Shown here piece by piece: positions 46,601 to 59,425 of a stretch of 64,000 nucleotides of DNA. The translations under genes and the position numbers were made by a program. Source of the stretch: Trifolium pratense (lineage: Eukaryota > Streptophyta > Magnoliopsida > Fabales > Fabaceae). The stretch lies in assembly GCF_020283565.1 (NCBI RefSeq), contig NC_060065.1, positions 46,240,409-46,304,408 on the forward strand. Direction: 5' to 3'. The notes under the pieces were generated by a model. The model worked only from the letters and a program-made list of their open reading frames with translations, was not told the DNA's origin and did not search any database. Every line of letters begins with the position of its first letter. Within the stretch, counting starts at the first letter, position 1.

Positions 46601-47382
46601 AACAAAAGACTATGAAGTTCTGGAAAAACTCATAAGTCACAAACAAATGACGTGCTAAGTTCTGGAATAGCCTACAAAACTCATAGAAATGTGCGTTCTT
46701 CATTGTGAGAGCCTTGTCCAAAAGCAATTGCTATGAGAAATCAATGACCTTTATATTGGAGTCCAACTCTTCCATATTTGTGACAATATTTGAAGTTTGT
46801 CTCACAATACAAATACCACTAGAGGAGCGAGACCTAGTCGACAAAGTTGTGTAGACCAAGCTAACATAGAACTAGTCAAAGAAGTCATTCATCCCAACCA
46901 TTTGTCCTCCTCAAGAATCAAAGTTAATTTAGCCACCAATAATCAAATCCACCACTAACTATCGCTCCCGAGTAAAAAAAAAAACGGCAATCTCCACAAC
47001 TAAATGAGGACCCAGAGTCACCCTGCACCTTCCCACCGACCTAAATTACCAACAACTAAATCTCCCAAAATCAGTATCACAAAAGTGTTGCAGGATGCAA
47101 CAAGTGCGATGTATATTGTTTAGAAAAGTGAAAGTTGAACACTTTATAAGAAAGACGATCCAACTCCCTTGTGTCCAACTCCCTTGTAGAATTGTTGTTA
47201 AACCCAATGTAGATGATCTTCTGGATGTCCCCTCATGACCCAACAAAAACTACATCTTCCACAAACTTTAGATCAAAAGGAAGCCAACAGACTATTTCGA
47301 TATCCATTTTCACAAATCCATATTAAAACCGATATGTTGTAGAGTTTGTAGTAAATCCTAATATAAAGAGGAATAATGCTAG
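46601..47382. other. Unclassified, probably repetitive DNA
   Basis: More balanced composition than the surroundings but full of stops on both strands; probably a decayed retroelement interior. Not identified. Confidence 0.35.
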
Positions 47383-47535
47383 CAACACACTCTTTAACAA
47401 ACACACTCCAACACACTTTATTTTATTGGTTGAAATTCACATGGGTCCCATAAAAAAATGTGGACCCATATAACTTTTATGGGACCCATATAAATTTTAA
47501 CCAATAAAAGAGAGTGTGTTAGAGTGTGTATAAAG
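47383..47535. mobile_element. MITE with arms of about 70 bp
   Basis: Left AACACACTCTTTAACAAACA ... TTTATTGGTTGAAATTCACATGGGTCCCAT; the right arm is its complement. Almost the whole element folds into one hairpin. Confidence 0.65.
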
Positions 47536-48397
47536 AGACCTCATGTCTTAGCACTACTAGAAATTTCCTATTTTCCTACAGATTTTTTCCTCCACCAGCA
47601 TTTTCTCAAAAGAGTGAAGTTGAAAAACCCTAATTTAATAATCACAAATAGTCAATCAAATGCAATATTTATGAATATTTTAACCTTCATATAACATGAC
47701 TATATCTTGTTTGGGTTTCAATTTTGTACAAACACATCAATTATGATTCATTATAATTTTAGTTATATATTCAAAATTGTATATACATCTTTAGATTAAT
47801 ATTTCTATTATTCGATCCGAATTCAATAGAACTTAAGCCATATTTTATTAATTATAAATAAGGGATTTATTTGGACCAACAAACTTGCTTCATCATTGAT
47901 CAACTCCAAATTAATTAGCTGGCATCTATATGTGTTGTTGCATCATAATAAAATGTGGGTCAACGGTACATTATCTAGATAATGAACTACTTTAGATTTA
48001 AGCCATGAAACAAATCCTCACACAAATTACATATGTATAAGCTATAGTATTATAGTAGTGGTATAATGTCAAATAGTGAAATAGGTCTTCATTATATGAT
48101 ATGACACCATTAGATAATAGTATAATTTTTTATTTTTTTTTTTGAAATTTTAGATAATAGTATAATTAAGTGTTAGTGAGATAGTAGACGTACACTTGTA
48201 ATTATTTATTGACTTAGACACAAAAATTAAGTGATTTGGTCGGTTTCAACTAACTACAAATCTACCAAAGAACTTATTGTTACTTTCACTGTCTGTGATG
48301 TATGTTTGTTCTTTTAGTAGTATTACATTGCTCTCACCTAGTAAAGACGATTAAGTCAATGATTTGAGATCTACTTAATCAATAACTAACTAGCATT
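47536..48397. other. AT-rich intergenic DNA, no gene seen
   Basis: No supported feature. Confidence 0.4.
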
Positions 48398-48520
48398 TTT
48401 TCTAGTAGTTTAGCGGCTAAAAATTCCCCTTAATAGATGGCGTGTCCGAAGTTTGAATTTCGATTCATGCACATAAAGTGCAATGTTTCTACTAACTACA
48501 TTAAGCTGACAGGGACAACA
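48398..48520 (-). mobile_element. tRNA-derived SINE
   Basis: The minus strand has TTAGTAGAAACATTGCACTT and TGAATCGAAATTCAAACTTC, with the family tail toward 48398. Confidence 0.45.
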
Positions 48521-50870
48521 CACTAAATAAGCTAAATTAGTGCGATGAATTAAGAAATTGAATGATAAAGAGATCAAAGGTTTGTTTTCAGTAAAAATTA
48601 ACAAAAAAAAAAAACAATAATATTAATTATTAATATTGACTGTTTCTTGAACTGTAACTCATATACTAATAACATCAAAATGATATAACCAACCTTTGCT
48701 TCCAAGTGAAATGGCCAACTTTTTACTTTTTCCTTCTTTAATTTTCAATTATGGTCACACATTTCATTTAATAAATATATATTTACAACAAATATTCTCC
48801 TTAAGTATAGGAATTTTTTTAAAAAAAATAAATTACTAATTTTCTACCGATGGAGGTCAGATATAGTGGAAAAAAATTAAAATCTCACAATAGACTGACC
48901 AATATTTAAATTTTTTTAGTAGATAAGTGAAATGTCAAGTGATTGAAAACTCACACAGATACAAAGTGGAGGGACCGAAGTTCAAACATCGGTCATGTTG
49001 TCCAACATTAGTAATTTTCACATTTTTGTCAGCCGTATTAGAAATATTTGTGGACAACCAGTATTTGAACTTACCGAGAGAAATACCAACACTATAGAAA
49101 TAAAATAATAAGATTATGTCAAATAGAGCACCCAAAAAAAAGATAGAATAACCTATAAGAAACAAATTAATAATTACCAAAATTAAGAAAATTGATACTA
49201 GCATTAAGTGAATGGATTGAAAAACGAAGGATGAGCAACATATAAATAGACAAATGTCTTAAAGATCAAATCTCATTGTCTCCATAATCGTAGTACAAAA
49301 TTTACACTATTAATATTTTTTAACGATTATCAATTTTCGTGAAAAGGTCTATGTGACAATAGTTATGACAGATTCTCTTTTTCTAACTATATTTTTTTTA
49401 CTATATTATACGGAGTAAATATGATATGTCTTTCTTTTTCTTTACAAACTAAATTAGACGAATGATATAATCAAATTCTATAGAAGTCCCATTATTGGTT
49501 TAGCAATCAATATAATTGATAAAAAAAAATTGATTATTATGAATTATTAGCTATACAACCTAAAATATATCCTCAATGTACCTTTAAGCAGAAGATTAAG
49601 TGTAACTAATTAGCAATTAAAAGAAAAGTATACTATTCAAAGTAGGAACCGTCCTAAAGTGCATATGTCATCATATACTTGTATGCTACATATACCCTCC
49701 TTACTCCTTAGTTCTTAACAGAATCATATACTTAATCACATGCCACTTATGTCCTTTTCTTTTCTTGTTGGAGTACTATTACTCATAAAATAAATAAAAT
49801 TTATCAAATATATATTAAAAAAATACTTAAAAGCTACCCAAATCTCTAATCACTCCATTTAGATTAAATGCTTCTAACGTGCAATCTTTGCTTTAATGGG
49901 TTTGTGTAAATTGCTACCTCTTCTAATGTTTGGCTTAAATAATCTTCTAACCAAAGAAAGAGTGAAACGGATTCAAAACGTTAACACTTAACAACAACTT
50001 TCCTTTCTTAATTCAATGCCTTTTAATTTTAAACCATAGAAAAATTATTCAATTTTAATTATCAGTTAGCACTTCCACCTAAAACCGAATTTTAGTTCAT
50101 TAATCTCCATCTGATCTCTTGTTTAATGTACTAGCACGCAATTATTCTTGGCCACTCGCAAATTTATGATTATGATTAATCAAAAACACATATTAATTGT
50201 AACAAAAAAAACACATTAATTTTCTTGACAAAAAAAACACACAAATAAAAATTACTCCAAAAATATAACTCAAAAAATAAAAAAACGCACAAATAAACTA
50301 AAACATTCCGCTCAAATTGTTCAAAAAAACTCGAGTTCAATTTCTAGTAGTAACAATTTTGGATTGAACTTTACTTATCCCGTGATCGAACTGTGAATCA
50401 TTGTTGCCTCATTCTTTTAAGAACCAGAAAATTAATATCAAAGATAAAAAATACACTCACACACAATGGACATGTTCCAACTCATTAAATTCCAAAATTA
50501 ATCACATAATACAAAAGCATGTTTAATCATTGATGAATCATACTCATGCATTACAAATTTACAATCACTTCATGCCAATAATACAGTGTGCTAGTCACGA
50601 ACTAACTAAAAATAATCACAAAAAATTAAATTAAATTATTTCATTAAAAAGTAAACACTACACTAAGCAATAGTATAAGGAGTGTGGCAGCAATAAAACA
50701 GAAAAAAGAAGCAAAAAAGTGTGGTTATGATTGACGCGTGAAACCACTCTCCATAAGAAGCGCGTGAATAAAAACGAAAGAACTTTAATTTCTTGCTAGT
50801 AACATTTCCAAGGTTGGAAAAAAAGCAAGGAAGATTTTGGGTGCCATTCAATTCATTCACTATATACCAA
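48521..50870. other. Upstream intergenic region of the ZAT5-like gene
   Basis: AT-rich, with no gene. About 50325-50420 shares an ACTCGAGTTC core with 24950-25050 and may be a SINE relic. Confidence 0.4.
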
Positions 50871-50880
50871 TATATATAAA
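50871..50880 (+). promoter_or_regulatory. Candidate TATA box of ZAT5-like gene
   Basis: TATATATAAA about 150 bp upstream of the ATG, followed by a CT-rich leader (TCTCTTTCTTCCTATTCTCT near 50952). Confidence 0.4.
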
Positions 50881-51028
50881 TACATATAATCATCTATTCA
50901 CACTTCACACACTTCACATAATTCATATATAAATTACACACTTGTGTGTGTGTCTCTTTCTTCCTATTCTCTACTACTATCTTATACCTTTCATATTCAT
51001 ATTGTTAAATTAAATTGAAATTTTTAGG

Positions 51029-51952
51029 ATGTTGTCTAAAATGGACATGGAAGGAATTCTAAGCACAAAGGAACATGGTAATGATGCAAGTCATCTCATC
51101 AAAGGGAAGCGAACAAAACGGTTGAGACAGTTGTCACCTTGCACCGTGGCAACTACCACGGTGACATCAAGCTGTTCGAGTGCCACTGGAGGTGGTGGAT
51201 CTTTTTCATCCACCACCTTCGATGACACTGAACAAGAAGAGGAAGCGGATATGGCTAATTGTTTGATTCTCCTAGCCCAAGGAAGAACGGGAGAAGGAGG
51301 AGGAGGAGGAGGAGGAGAAGAGAATCAATATCGACGTGCTCAGAGCCACCACTATGATAACAAACACCAACAGCAACAAATGGACGGTTATAACAAGATA
51401 GCAACAACTGAAAAAGCAACAAAAAACGGTTTTGAAAGTTATGAGTGCAAAACTTGTAACCGTTTTTTTCATTCATTTCAAGCGTTGGGTGGACATAGAG
51501 CAAGTCACAAGAAACCAAAGATGAAAGAAGAAAAACAATCTTCACCTTCGCAACCGCGACAAATCGTTACCACAACCGGTGAATTTGAAGAAGAAAACAA
51601 CAAAATCCACACCAAGAATATTACTACTATCAATCCTCTTGTTCCTCCAGTTTCGCTTGAATTAAGGTGTGGTGTTAATATTAATTTCAAGCCCAATAAG
51701 CTCAATAAGATTCATGAATGTTCGATTTGCGGCGCGGAATTCACCTCAGGTCAAGCATTGGGTGGTCACATGAGGAGACATAGAGCTTCTATTGATAAAA
51801 GTAACAACAAAAACAACAACGTTGTAGCTTTTGAAGCTGTTCATGTTAAGTCTAGAAATATTCTAGAATTGGATCTTAATTTTCCGGCACCGGAGGAAGA
51901 TATCTCGGATTCGACGTTTCAGTTTCCGGCGATGGTGGGGTGCCATTATTAG
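51029..51952 (+). CDS. ZAT5-like C2H2 zinc-finger transcriptional repressor
   Basis: Intronless, 307 aa. Domains in order: a basic KGKRTKR nuclear-localisation motif near residues 28-34; an L-box-like EADMANCLILLAQG near 71-84; a Gly-rich run; zinc finger 1 with the plant QALGGH motif (C140, C143, H156, H160); zinc finger 2, also QALGGH (C231, C234, H247, H251); and an EAR repression motif LELDLNF near 279-285. This order is that of the C1-2i ZAT family, closest to ZAT5/ZAT10-type stress and defence repressors. It binds DNA through QALGGH fingers and recruits TOPLESS-type corepressors via EAR (family knowledge). Starts at M1 or M6 are both possible; M1 (51029) is the first ATG after the leader. 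Confidence 0.9.
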   Translation: MLSKMDMEGILSTKEHGNDASHLIKGKRTKRLRQLSPCTVATTTVTSSCSSATGGGGSFSSTTFDDTEQEEEADMANCLILLAQGRTGEGGGGGGGEENQYRRAQSHHYDNKHQQQQMDGYNKIATTEKATKNGFESYECKTCNRFFHSFQALGGHRASHKKPKMKEEKQSSPSQPRQIVTTTGEFEEENNKIHTKNITTINPLVPPVSLELRCGVNINFKPNKLNKIHECSICGAEFTSGQALGGHMRRHRASIDKSNNKNNNVVAFEAVHVKSRNILELDLNFPAPEEDISDSTFQFPAMVGCHY

Positions 51953-52960
51953 GCCAGCTTGGGATGAAGAGGGAGAGGGAATTATATTTTATTTAATTTG
52001 ATCAACTATGATCATTGTGAATTAATTATGATTATTATCATTATTATTGTTGTTAGCTTTATTTTAATTTACAATTATTCGAAATTATCGATTCATTGGA
52101 ATTTTTTTTTTAATTTATGAATAATATTTTTTTTTTCCTTTCTATTTGGTTGATCTACTTGTTGAAGTTTTTGGAATACTTTGAGTAAGTAAGTGGTTAG
52201 TGTAGTTGCCTTTCATTCATGAAAAGTGAGTCATATGTTATGGAGTATCTTTATTTATTTATTTTAAAAAAAATACAAATTTTAATTTTTTTTGGTTTGT
52301 TTGTTATATATATCTTAGTTTTTGTTTGGCTGTTTCTTTTGTGTAAGATTAAAGAAATGGGTGAGATAGATAGAGTGGTGAAATGGATGGGCATGATTAG
52401 GGTTTGGTTGCACCACCACCACCACAACCAAACAAGTCATAGTTCGAATATGTATCTTTTTTGTGGCTTTCAAATTTATCATTATTATTTTAATAAAGCT
52501 TATAAAAAATCTCTTTCCCTTTCACTCCCTATATCTTTCTTAGTTTCTCACTCACTCTACTACTACCACACTCACAAACTCACATACTAAATTATTTATT
52601 GTTCAAAATAAAGATTAATTAGCATTTTTTTTAACAGAGTTAGCATTTTTTTTATTATTTAAAAATACAAGAAATAAAAATCTTGGTTTGGAAAATGTCA
52701 CTTTGCAATTATCAATTTGCACACCGAATTATCTTAAAATACCATTGGCTTATGTATCCCTAACTATTCGTCATAATCCACTAGAAAGCTATTTATGAGT
52801 ACAATATTTTTGGTCCACTCCACCACCATCCATTCTATATGTAGTATAATTGTTTAGTTTAAGCTAAACTTTAAGCTCATAGTCATGGATGAGTTGCACC
52901 TAATTAACCAAAATGTTGTCACTGTATTTAAAATAAAACAAAATTAGAGAAAAAAATTAC
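51953..52960. other. 3' flank of ZAT5-like gene, no other gene seen
   Basis: AT-rich, including the probable 3' UTR. The 123-codon frame at 52219 is low-complexity and has no recognisable domain. Confidence 0.4.
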
Positions 52961-53812
52961 GGTAAAATATATTTTCGGTCCATACTTTTATATTGAGTTT
53001 TGATTTTCGTCCCTATACTTTAAAATCACTCGTTTTCGTCCTCAATTAATTGTCAATTTTGTTTTTAGTCCTAAATGTTAAGTCAACTAACAGTTGACTA
53101 ACAAAAGTCCACGTGACGCTGTCATGTTAGATTTGTTGACATGTTGCATCTTACGTGGAATGTCACATCAGATTTTTTTAAAATTTTTTTTGCAATTTTT
53201 TTTAAAAAATAAATAAATTATTTAATACTTATCTTCAATTATTCGATGAAGCTTTTCCTAGGACTCATGTATCATGCATCTCTCTCCATTTCATTTTTTT
53301 TTTATTAGTTTAAAAATAAAAGTGAACTATCAATTTAGTCTTTTCAAACTTTCATTTTTCACCGATTTTCTTTCACAGATATTTTTTTAAAATAAAAAAG
53401 ATTTAAAACAAACGTTGCTTTTTTTTTTCTATTATCAAGTTCATGTTATTACAAACTACATTAACATGTTCATCAAAGTCCAAATAAATTACAACCATAA
53501 CGAAATTACCCTTATCTTAAAAATTTTAAAAAAATAATAGTAAAGAAAAGTAAATATTGAATAATTTTTTTTAAAAAAAAATGTAATTTTTTTTGGAAAA
53601 AAATCAGACTTGGCAGTCCACTTATGATGCCACATGTAAACATAATCCAATGTGGTAGTGCCATGTGGACTTCCATTAGTCAACTGTTAGTTGACTTAAT
53701 ATTTAGAACTAAAACCAAAACTGACTAATTGAGGATGAAAACGAGTGATTTTAAATATTGGGACGAAAATCAAAACTCAATACAAAAGTAGGGACTGAAA
53801 ACATATTTTACC
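52961..53812. mobile_element. Mutator-like non-autonomous element, about 850 bp
   Basis: Terminal inverted repeats of about 200 bp: GGTAAAATATATTTTCGGTC and its complement at the right, then TATTGAGTTTTGATTTTCGT and AGTCAACTAACAGTTGACTA, each mirrored. The AT-rich middle is non-coding. Flanking duplication not resolved. Confidence 0.7.
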
Positions 53813-56800
53813 CAAAAAAAATTATAAGAAAGTTATAAAACCCTATTTCTAATTTATAAGAAATTTATTGATATTTTATAAAGTAATTAAATTGAATAAT
53901 AACATGATATAGTATGTAGCTTTGGGATTATCTATTAGTGGAAGTTGCAAGCCCATACAAAATTGATGCTCCCAAGAAAGATACTGCTGAGTGCTGACTC
54001 TCACACCACAAACATTTGAATATTTATGGAAGCTTTACTATGGTCCACTATTTTCCATTGGACCCATCAACCATACTCTTTATCTCACTTTTTAGTTTCT
54101 AGTTATTAGCTTCCACTCTTATTTATGTTGTTCACATAATGAAGATGAGATAAAGACATCACACATGAAAACATTTCTACTTTTTTCTCTTCCATGAAAA
54201 ATAACAAAATAGAGAATAATATACAAAAATGGACTTATTTTGTCTTACCCAAAAGACAAGGGCATATTTGTCAACATGTAGGATAAACACTAGTTTTAAG
54301 TCACTTGCACACTAGTAGTGACACCTGGAGCACTAACTAACTCGTCTCATTGATATATATCTGGTGTCTGATACATGTTAGTGTCAATATATATTGGACA
54401 TATTTCTTGTGTCTAATTTTATTTCTTAAAATAAGTATTATTGTCGATGTATTATTATCAGTGTTGTGTCGTATTTGATGTATGTGTCTGACGCTGAGTT
54501 ATATAAAGTTAGTTATGTGCACGTTTTGGTGAATGCTGGTGAGCTAAGCATGTGGACACATATACATTGCGTGAGGTGTCCGAATGTATAAGAAAAAATA
54601 GGAGAGAGAAGTGATTAGTGATCATGTCATTGACATTAGCACATGTAGGTTGAGATGTTCCAACCATGTTGTGCAACCTCCCATTACGTATTCTAACTTT
54701 ATGGTGTATAAAATTAATTAATATTATATATTCTAAATAATATTCTTTTGCTTAAAAAAATAATATTCTTATCATACTCTAAAAGGAACTTAAACATAAT
54801 ATAATAATGAATTGTTGCTTTGCTTGCTTTGTTAGGCCTATCCTAATTTCTGGTCACTCAACTCTCTAGTCTATCTGTATGTATTTAATTGAACATTAAT
54901 TTCTTCAATATATCAACAATAATTCCATTAACTTCGCCATAATGTAAGGACACACCCCATATCAGTTTGTATCTTTTTGTGCAATTTTTTTTAGTAGAAA
55001 TAAATTTATCTTATTTTCGTGAATTTAACTAAGTTTGTAGTGACATTAATTATATATGTCGGAAAAAAATAGTATGCTTTGCGTTACAATACTCATACAC
55101 ATTAGCTTAGGAAGTTCGTGTTTCTCTATTACTCTCTTCCAAAAGAAAAGAAAATTTGAGACCCCTATTTTTTAGAGACTTGGAGCCGAATGCCCGCTTG
55201 TCCTAGTGGATGGCCGATCTTGCCAACCATTTGTGTTAAACTCCTGTAGTGGTATCTTTCGTGTGCAATATTATTATCTCTGATTCTTATTATGAGAAAT
55301 TAATTTGGATTTCTTTTTTTTTTTTTTGAATAATTTGGAGATTATTTTGGTCTTATAAGAAAACGTCATAATTTTAAGGTATATTTATTGCTTAAAAGAC
55401 CTTTTTAACTCATTTAGTGTGGTCTTCAAAAAATAAAAAAAAACTCATTTAGTGTGGTTTTTTTTTACTATTAGTGAACATATTTTTTTAAAAAAATTAT
55501 AAGAAAAAAGTAACAACATCCGATAATTGTCTTGATTTTGATGTTTTCTTTTTTCTTTTTGTTTTCCTTAAGGATCAAAGGGACAATTATGATCATCCCT
55601 ATTTCATAAAATAAATTGTCAAAAATTCTCAATGATGGAGGTTTTGGTATGTGTTTTTTTATATTTGAGATCCAAGAGAGTATCTTTTATGACTTTTCTT
55701 CTCATTGTGTATTGATCATAGTTTTGAGTTTGGTGCTTTGCGTGCTCCAAATAGCCATGGTCAACTCAATTACTAGTGGAGTAGTATATAATGGTGGTTA
55801 GTAGCACTTGATGCTATTATTTTTCAAATTTTCATCTAATTAAATGGGTGTTTAGAGGTGTGTCTCACGGGGCTTTAGAGTGTGTGCCACAAGTATTTTG
55901 TATAGTTTGGAGATTTGGGAACATTTTCTTTTGTAAATGTATGTTTGTTAGGCCTTTTTGCAACCATTTATGGAAGGTGGATATATATAAAGATAATGCT
56001 GTATTGAATGTTTTTACTATTTATTGGGAAAAAATAAACTATAATAATGGTCGGCATCTTGAGTCAATATTTATTTTTAATTTTTGTTAAGTTCTCATTG
56101 CGACTGATAATCTTGTTTGAGGCATGTCGGGGGACTATTCTCGATGTTGTGGTAATTTAGACTCAATGGTTGTTGCTCGGTGTATTAAGTGTGAGTAAAA
56201 GTTTTATATTTAATGTAAATAGATATTGAGCAATATATAAATAACTGAATTCATATATCTAATGTTTATGTGATATCCAAATTTACTTGTATGATTGTTT
56301 TTAGTCCAATTTCAGATGGTTAATTCCTTATATTGAAAGTCTTTCTAACAATCATATTGGTGCCATTTGTGGTTCTAGTGTATATGTATTGTAGATGAAA
56401 AAAATTGAACTTGAGGGAAACCATATCGAGATGAATAGATAGAACTACACTAACACTTGACGAGAAGATTGTTACCGTAAAAAATGAGTAAAAGTTCCAC
56501 ACATTGGATAATCGAACATAGTACAACAAAAATTATCATGTTCAGTCTATTATTAATTTTTAGCAGATCAAATTTGATTTTTTGTGTGCCTTCCAAACCG
56601 TGACACTTGGCTGCAATTGAAAGTATATCTTATTGTGTGTAGGAAACTCAACTACACTGAAGCATGCATTTGTGTGGCCATCATCCCTTTTGTTTTCAAC
56701 AAGGTAGTATTTATTTCTTTGTATACCTACCTAAGTTCATGGTTTGGAGATAAAGACAAACAACACCTCAAATTAATTCATAAGTTGGTTTACTATGTGG

Positions 56801-57212
56801 CTTATTGTCCCTACTAACTAGCTAGCCCATCACCAAAAAATTGGGCATTGGCTTGCTTTCACATTCTATTTATGTTACTAGTATCAAAAAAATTTCTTTC
56901 AACAGATTAATTGTTCCACTTTCCTAATCCTCTATCCAATAAATTGACCATCAAAACGATTTGATTCCATAATATCATAACTAACTATTCATTCTTAGTA
57001 AATTGGGTTTGGTATTTGGTGAATGAACACTTTATTGCTCTATCTAATTTTGCACTATTTTATGTTATCTTTTTTTTGGATAATTATGTTATCTATTTTT
57101 GATTATATATATCATTGGTTTAACATTGCCAAACATTTATTCAACAAATATAAAATTGCCAAAAATGAAGGGTTATGTAATATATATCGATTAAAGGAGA
57201 TATTCACAACAA
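53813..57212. other. Intergenic DNA, no gene recognised
   Basis: About 54310-54540 (ATACATGTTAGTGTC, GTGTCTGACGCTGAG) resembles a short dispersed repeat. The frames at 55616-56090 and 56584-56817 have no recognisable domains. Confidence 0.4.
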
Positions 57213-57285
57213 GTTGCTGTGGTGTAGTGGTTATCACGTCAGTCTTACACACTGAAGGTCTCCAGTTCGATCCTGGGCAGCAACA
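57213..57285 (+). tRNA. tRNA-Val (anticodon UAC)
   Basis: 73 nt including the discriminator A. The acceptor GTTGCTG pairs with CAGCAAC. The D-arm has box A (TGGTGTAGTGGTTATCACG). The anticodon stem TCAGT/ACTGA encloses the loop CTTACAC, with anticodon TAC at positions 34-36. The T-arm is TCCAG-TTCGATC-CTGGG. No intron and no encoded CCA. A CTTTCTTTTG tract downstream can end RNA polymerase III transcription. All stems pair, so it looks functional. It decodes GUA valine codons. Confidence 0.93.
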
Positions 57286-57754
57286 TTAAAACTTTCTTTT
57301 GTTCAATTTTATTTTTCTTTCCAAAATGGGGAAACTAATTTGTTTATTAATTCATTTATTGATGTCCTAAGAAATTATTTTTTACACTTAAATATTAAAA
57401 ACTTCTACTCTATAAATATGTGATCTGGTTTAATTATTAAAGTCTTTTAATATTAAAATTCATTAATTAGCTGTAAATATGTTAACTAGTTTAATTTAGC
57501 ACATTTTGGTTTAAGCTGTTATCTAACATTAAAATTTGAATGAACATCATAATCATAATGATTCTAATTTATCACTGCACCACCAAACAGCAACAAGAGT
57601 TCCATGTTTAGTGCTCTTTTTTTTTTTTTGAATCATGCATCCTTCTTATCTTGTTTAGTGCTTACATGATTTTTATTTTGTAATCTTTTTCACTCTATTT
57701 AGTTTTCCTATTTTTTCAATTTATACAAATTTGCTTCATCCACTAGATTTATTT
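57286..57754. other. AT-rich DNA, no gene seen
   Basis: No supported feature. Confidence 0.4.
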
Positions 57755-57890
57755 TTTTTCAAGTAACTTAGTGACTAGAAATATCACCCTTAAGAAGGTT
57801 GATAAATGAAATGACGGGGTTCGAACCCCGGCTCCTACATATATAATACAATGTCTCTACCAACTGAATTAAATTCACGGAACTGTTATT
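57755..57890 (-). mobile_element. tRNA-derived legume SINE, best-preserved copy
   Basis: The minus strand reads CAGTTGGTAGAGACATTGTA (box A) and CCGGGGTTCGAACCCCG (perfect box B), then TCATTTATCAACCTTCTTAA and AGTCACTAAGTTACTTG before an A-rich end. It can serve as the family reference for the other copies in this window. Confidence 0.7.
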
Positions 57891-58229
57891 TATGGTGGTT
57901 AAGTTATAACCTCATAAGTAAGTAAAAAATATACATTTCCTTTTTTGTCATAATTATCTCATTCTCAATGATCACAGTAATTTAAAGTACGGTAGAGACT
58001 CTCAAGAGAGACATAAAAATTGATTAAATTATTTTAGTCAAAAAGTTAGTAGAATTGAAATCCAAAACCTGTGAAACATGAACAAAATAGAGAAAAATAA
58101 AACGAAAACGAAATTATATAAGACTATATAATAAATTCCTATCATGTACCAAAAATAAATTACTATAGAGACTGGCCAGTCATGCAATCCGCCTTCGGCT
58201 AATTAACTAGACTTAAAAAAAAAAAAATA
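57891..58229. other. AT-rich DNA, no gene seen
   Basis: No supported feature. Confidence 0.4.
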
Positions 58230-58591
58230 AGGCTTACATATCACATTAATTCTTTTATGTTTCCATTTTTTTGTTTTAGTCTCTCTATGTTTTTTTTTTT
58301 TTTAAACACTCCCTGCATGTTTAATTTCTTTTGGTTTTCGTCCCTTCCATCTCAAAAATGCTGACGTGGCTAACGGCGTGACATGTGACATGCTGACGTG
58401 ACAAATGAAGGAGCAAAACCAAAAAAAATATTACTTATTGAAGGACCAAAACCAAAAAATAAAGTTTAAAATCCCAAAAAACAAAAAAAAAATTCTTTTT
58501 ACTTTAACGTTTTTAAATTTTAAAAATAAATTAAAAAAACCAATTATTTTATATAAGACAAGTTATATTATTAACAACTTTTTAGTGTCTT

Positions 58592-58715
58592 TTTTTTTTT
58601 GAAGAAGCTAAATTAGCCCACCCAAATTGGCACCAGAGATAATCGAACCTCAGACCTCAAGAGGAGCACACTCTCAGGTCCCAAGCCAATACCAATGCAC
58701 CAACCCAAGTGGGTT
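58592..58715 (-). mobile_element. Au-like SINE with perfect 17-bp target duplication
   Basis: Same family as 1029-1147, inverted. The exact 17-bp direct repeat CAACTTTTTAGTGTCTT flanks it (58575-58591 and 58716-58732). The T run at the left end is the A tail. Confidence 0.85.
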
Positions 58716-58766
58716 CAACTTTTTAGTGTCTTAATGGTCACTTGTTATTTGTTTGTGCAATATTAA

Positions 58767-59230
58767 GGCGCCTTTTGGATTAGCTTATTTTTGAGCTTAT
58801 GCAAACAGCTTATGCAATATAAATTAGGTTTTATGCTATTTTATAAGTTCACACTAGTGAAAATTGTATTTTTATAAGCTATTTTATCATAAACTACCTT
58901 GACAAACTTATAATACTCCCTTCGTTTTACAAAATTTTATTCTTTTTCAAATTACTTGTGTTTTTGACAATTTAAGGTTATATTTTGTCTATTATACCCT
59001 CATGTAAATTACAAATATTTAGGAGTAGTTGTTGAAACCGAAAAAGATTTAATATATATTTGAAAAATATATTTTATATTTTATTTTTTTTGGTGCATAA
59101 CATATTAAATTTATATTGGAAAGAGAAAGTGTGTGAAAAAAAATTATATTGGTGAATTAAAATAAGGGTATAATAGGAAAATAAGGTGCAAAAATACACT
59201 TTAAAAAATAAGCTAATTCAAACGGAGCCT
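58767..59230. mobile_element. hAT-like MITE, itself interrupted
   Basis: The left end AAGGCGCCTTTTGGATTAGC and the right end AGCTAATTCAAACGGAGCCT are inverted. Extra sequence starting ACTCCCTTCGTTTTAC (about 58915) resembles a Stowaway left end without a clear right end. Confidence 0.5.
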
Positions 59231-59356
59231 AAGTTGATGTGCTATTTTTAGCACATTGTTATTATAGCCGGATTTTTTAGCATGTTCTAAACCAATTTTA
59301 GCACACTGTGAGCAAGTTTTTACACTATAGGCTTATGGATTTTAAATTTTAGCACT

Positions 59357-59358
<2 letters not shown>

Positions 59359-59421
<63 letters not shown>
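59359..59421. repeat. (TA)n microsatellite
   Basis: About 63 bp of TA. Confidence 0.95.

Positions 59422-59425
<4 letters not shown>

Noticed and set aside
51255..51705. Minus-strand frames in the ZAT5-like gene
   Set aside because: Leu/Ser-rich shadows of the Gly/Glu-rich and coding sequence on the plus strand.
52219..52590. 123-codon frame downstream of the ZAT5-like gene
   Set aside because: Low-complexity hydrophobic and His-rich translation with no domain, mostly AT-rich flank.
57755..57890. Possible second tRNA gene (perfect TTCGAA box)
   Set aside because: No acceptor or anticodon stems; the box A/box B layout with a long tail is that of a SINE.
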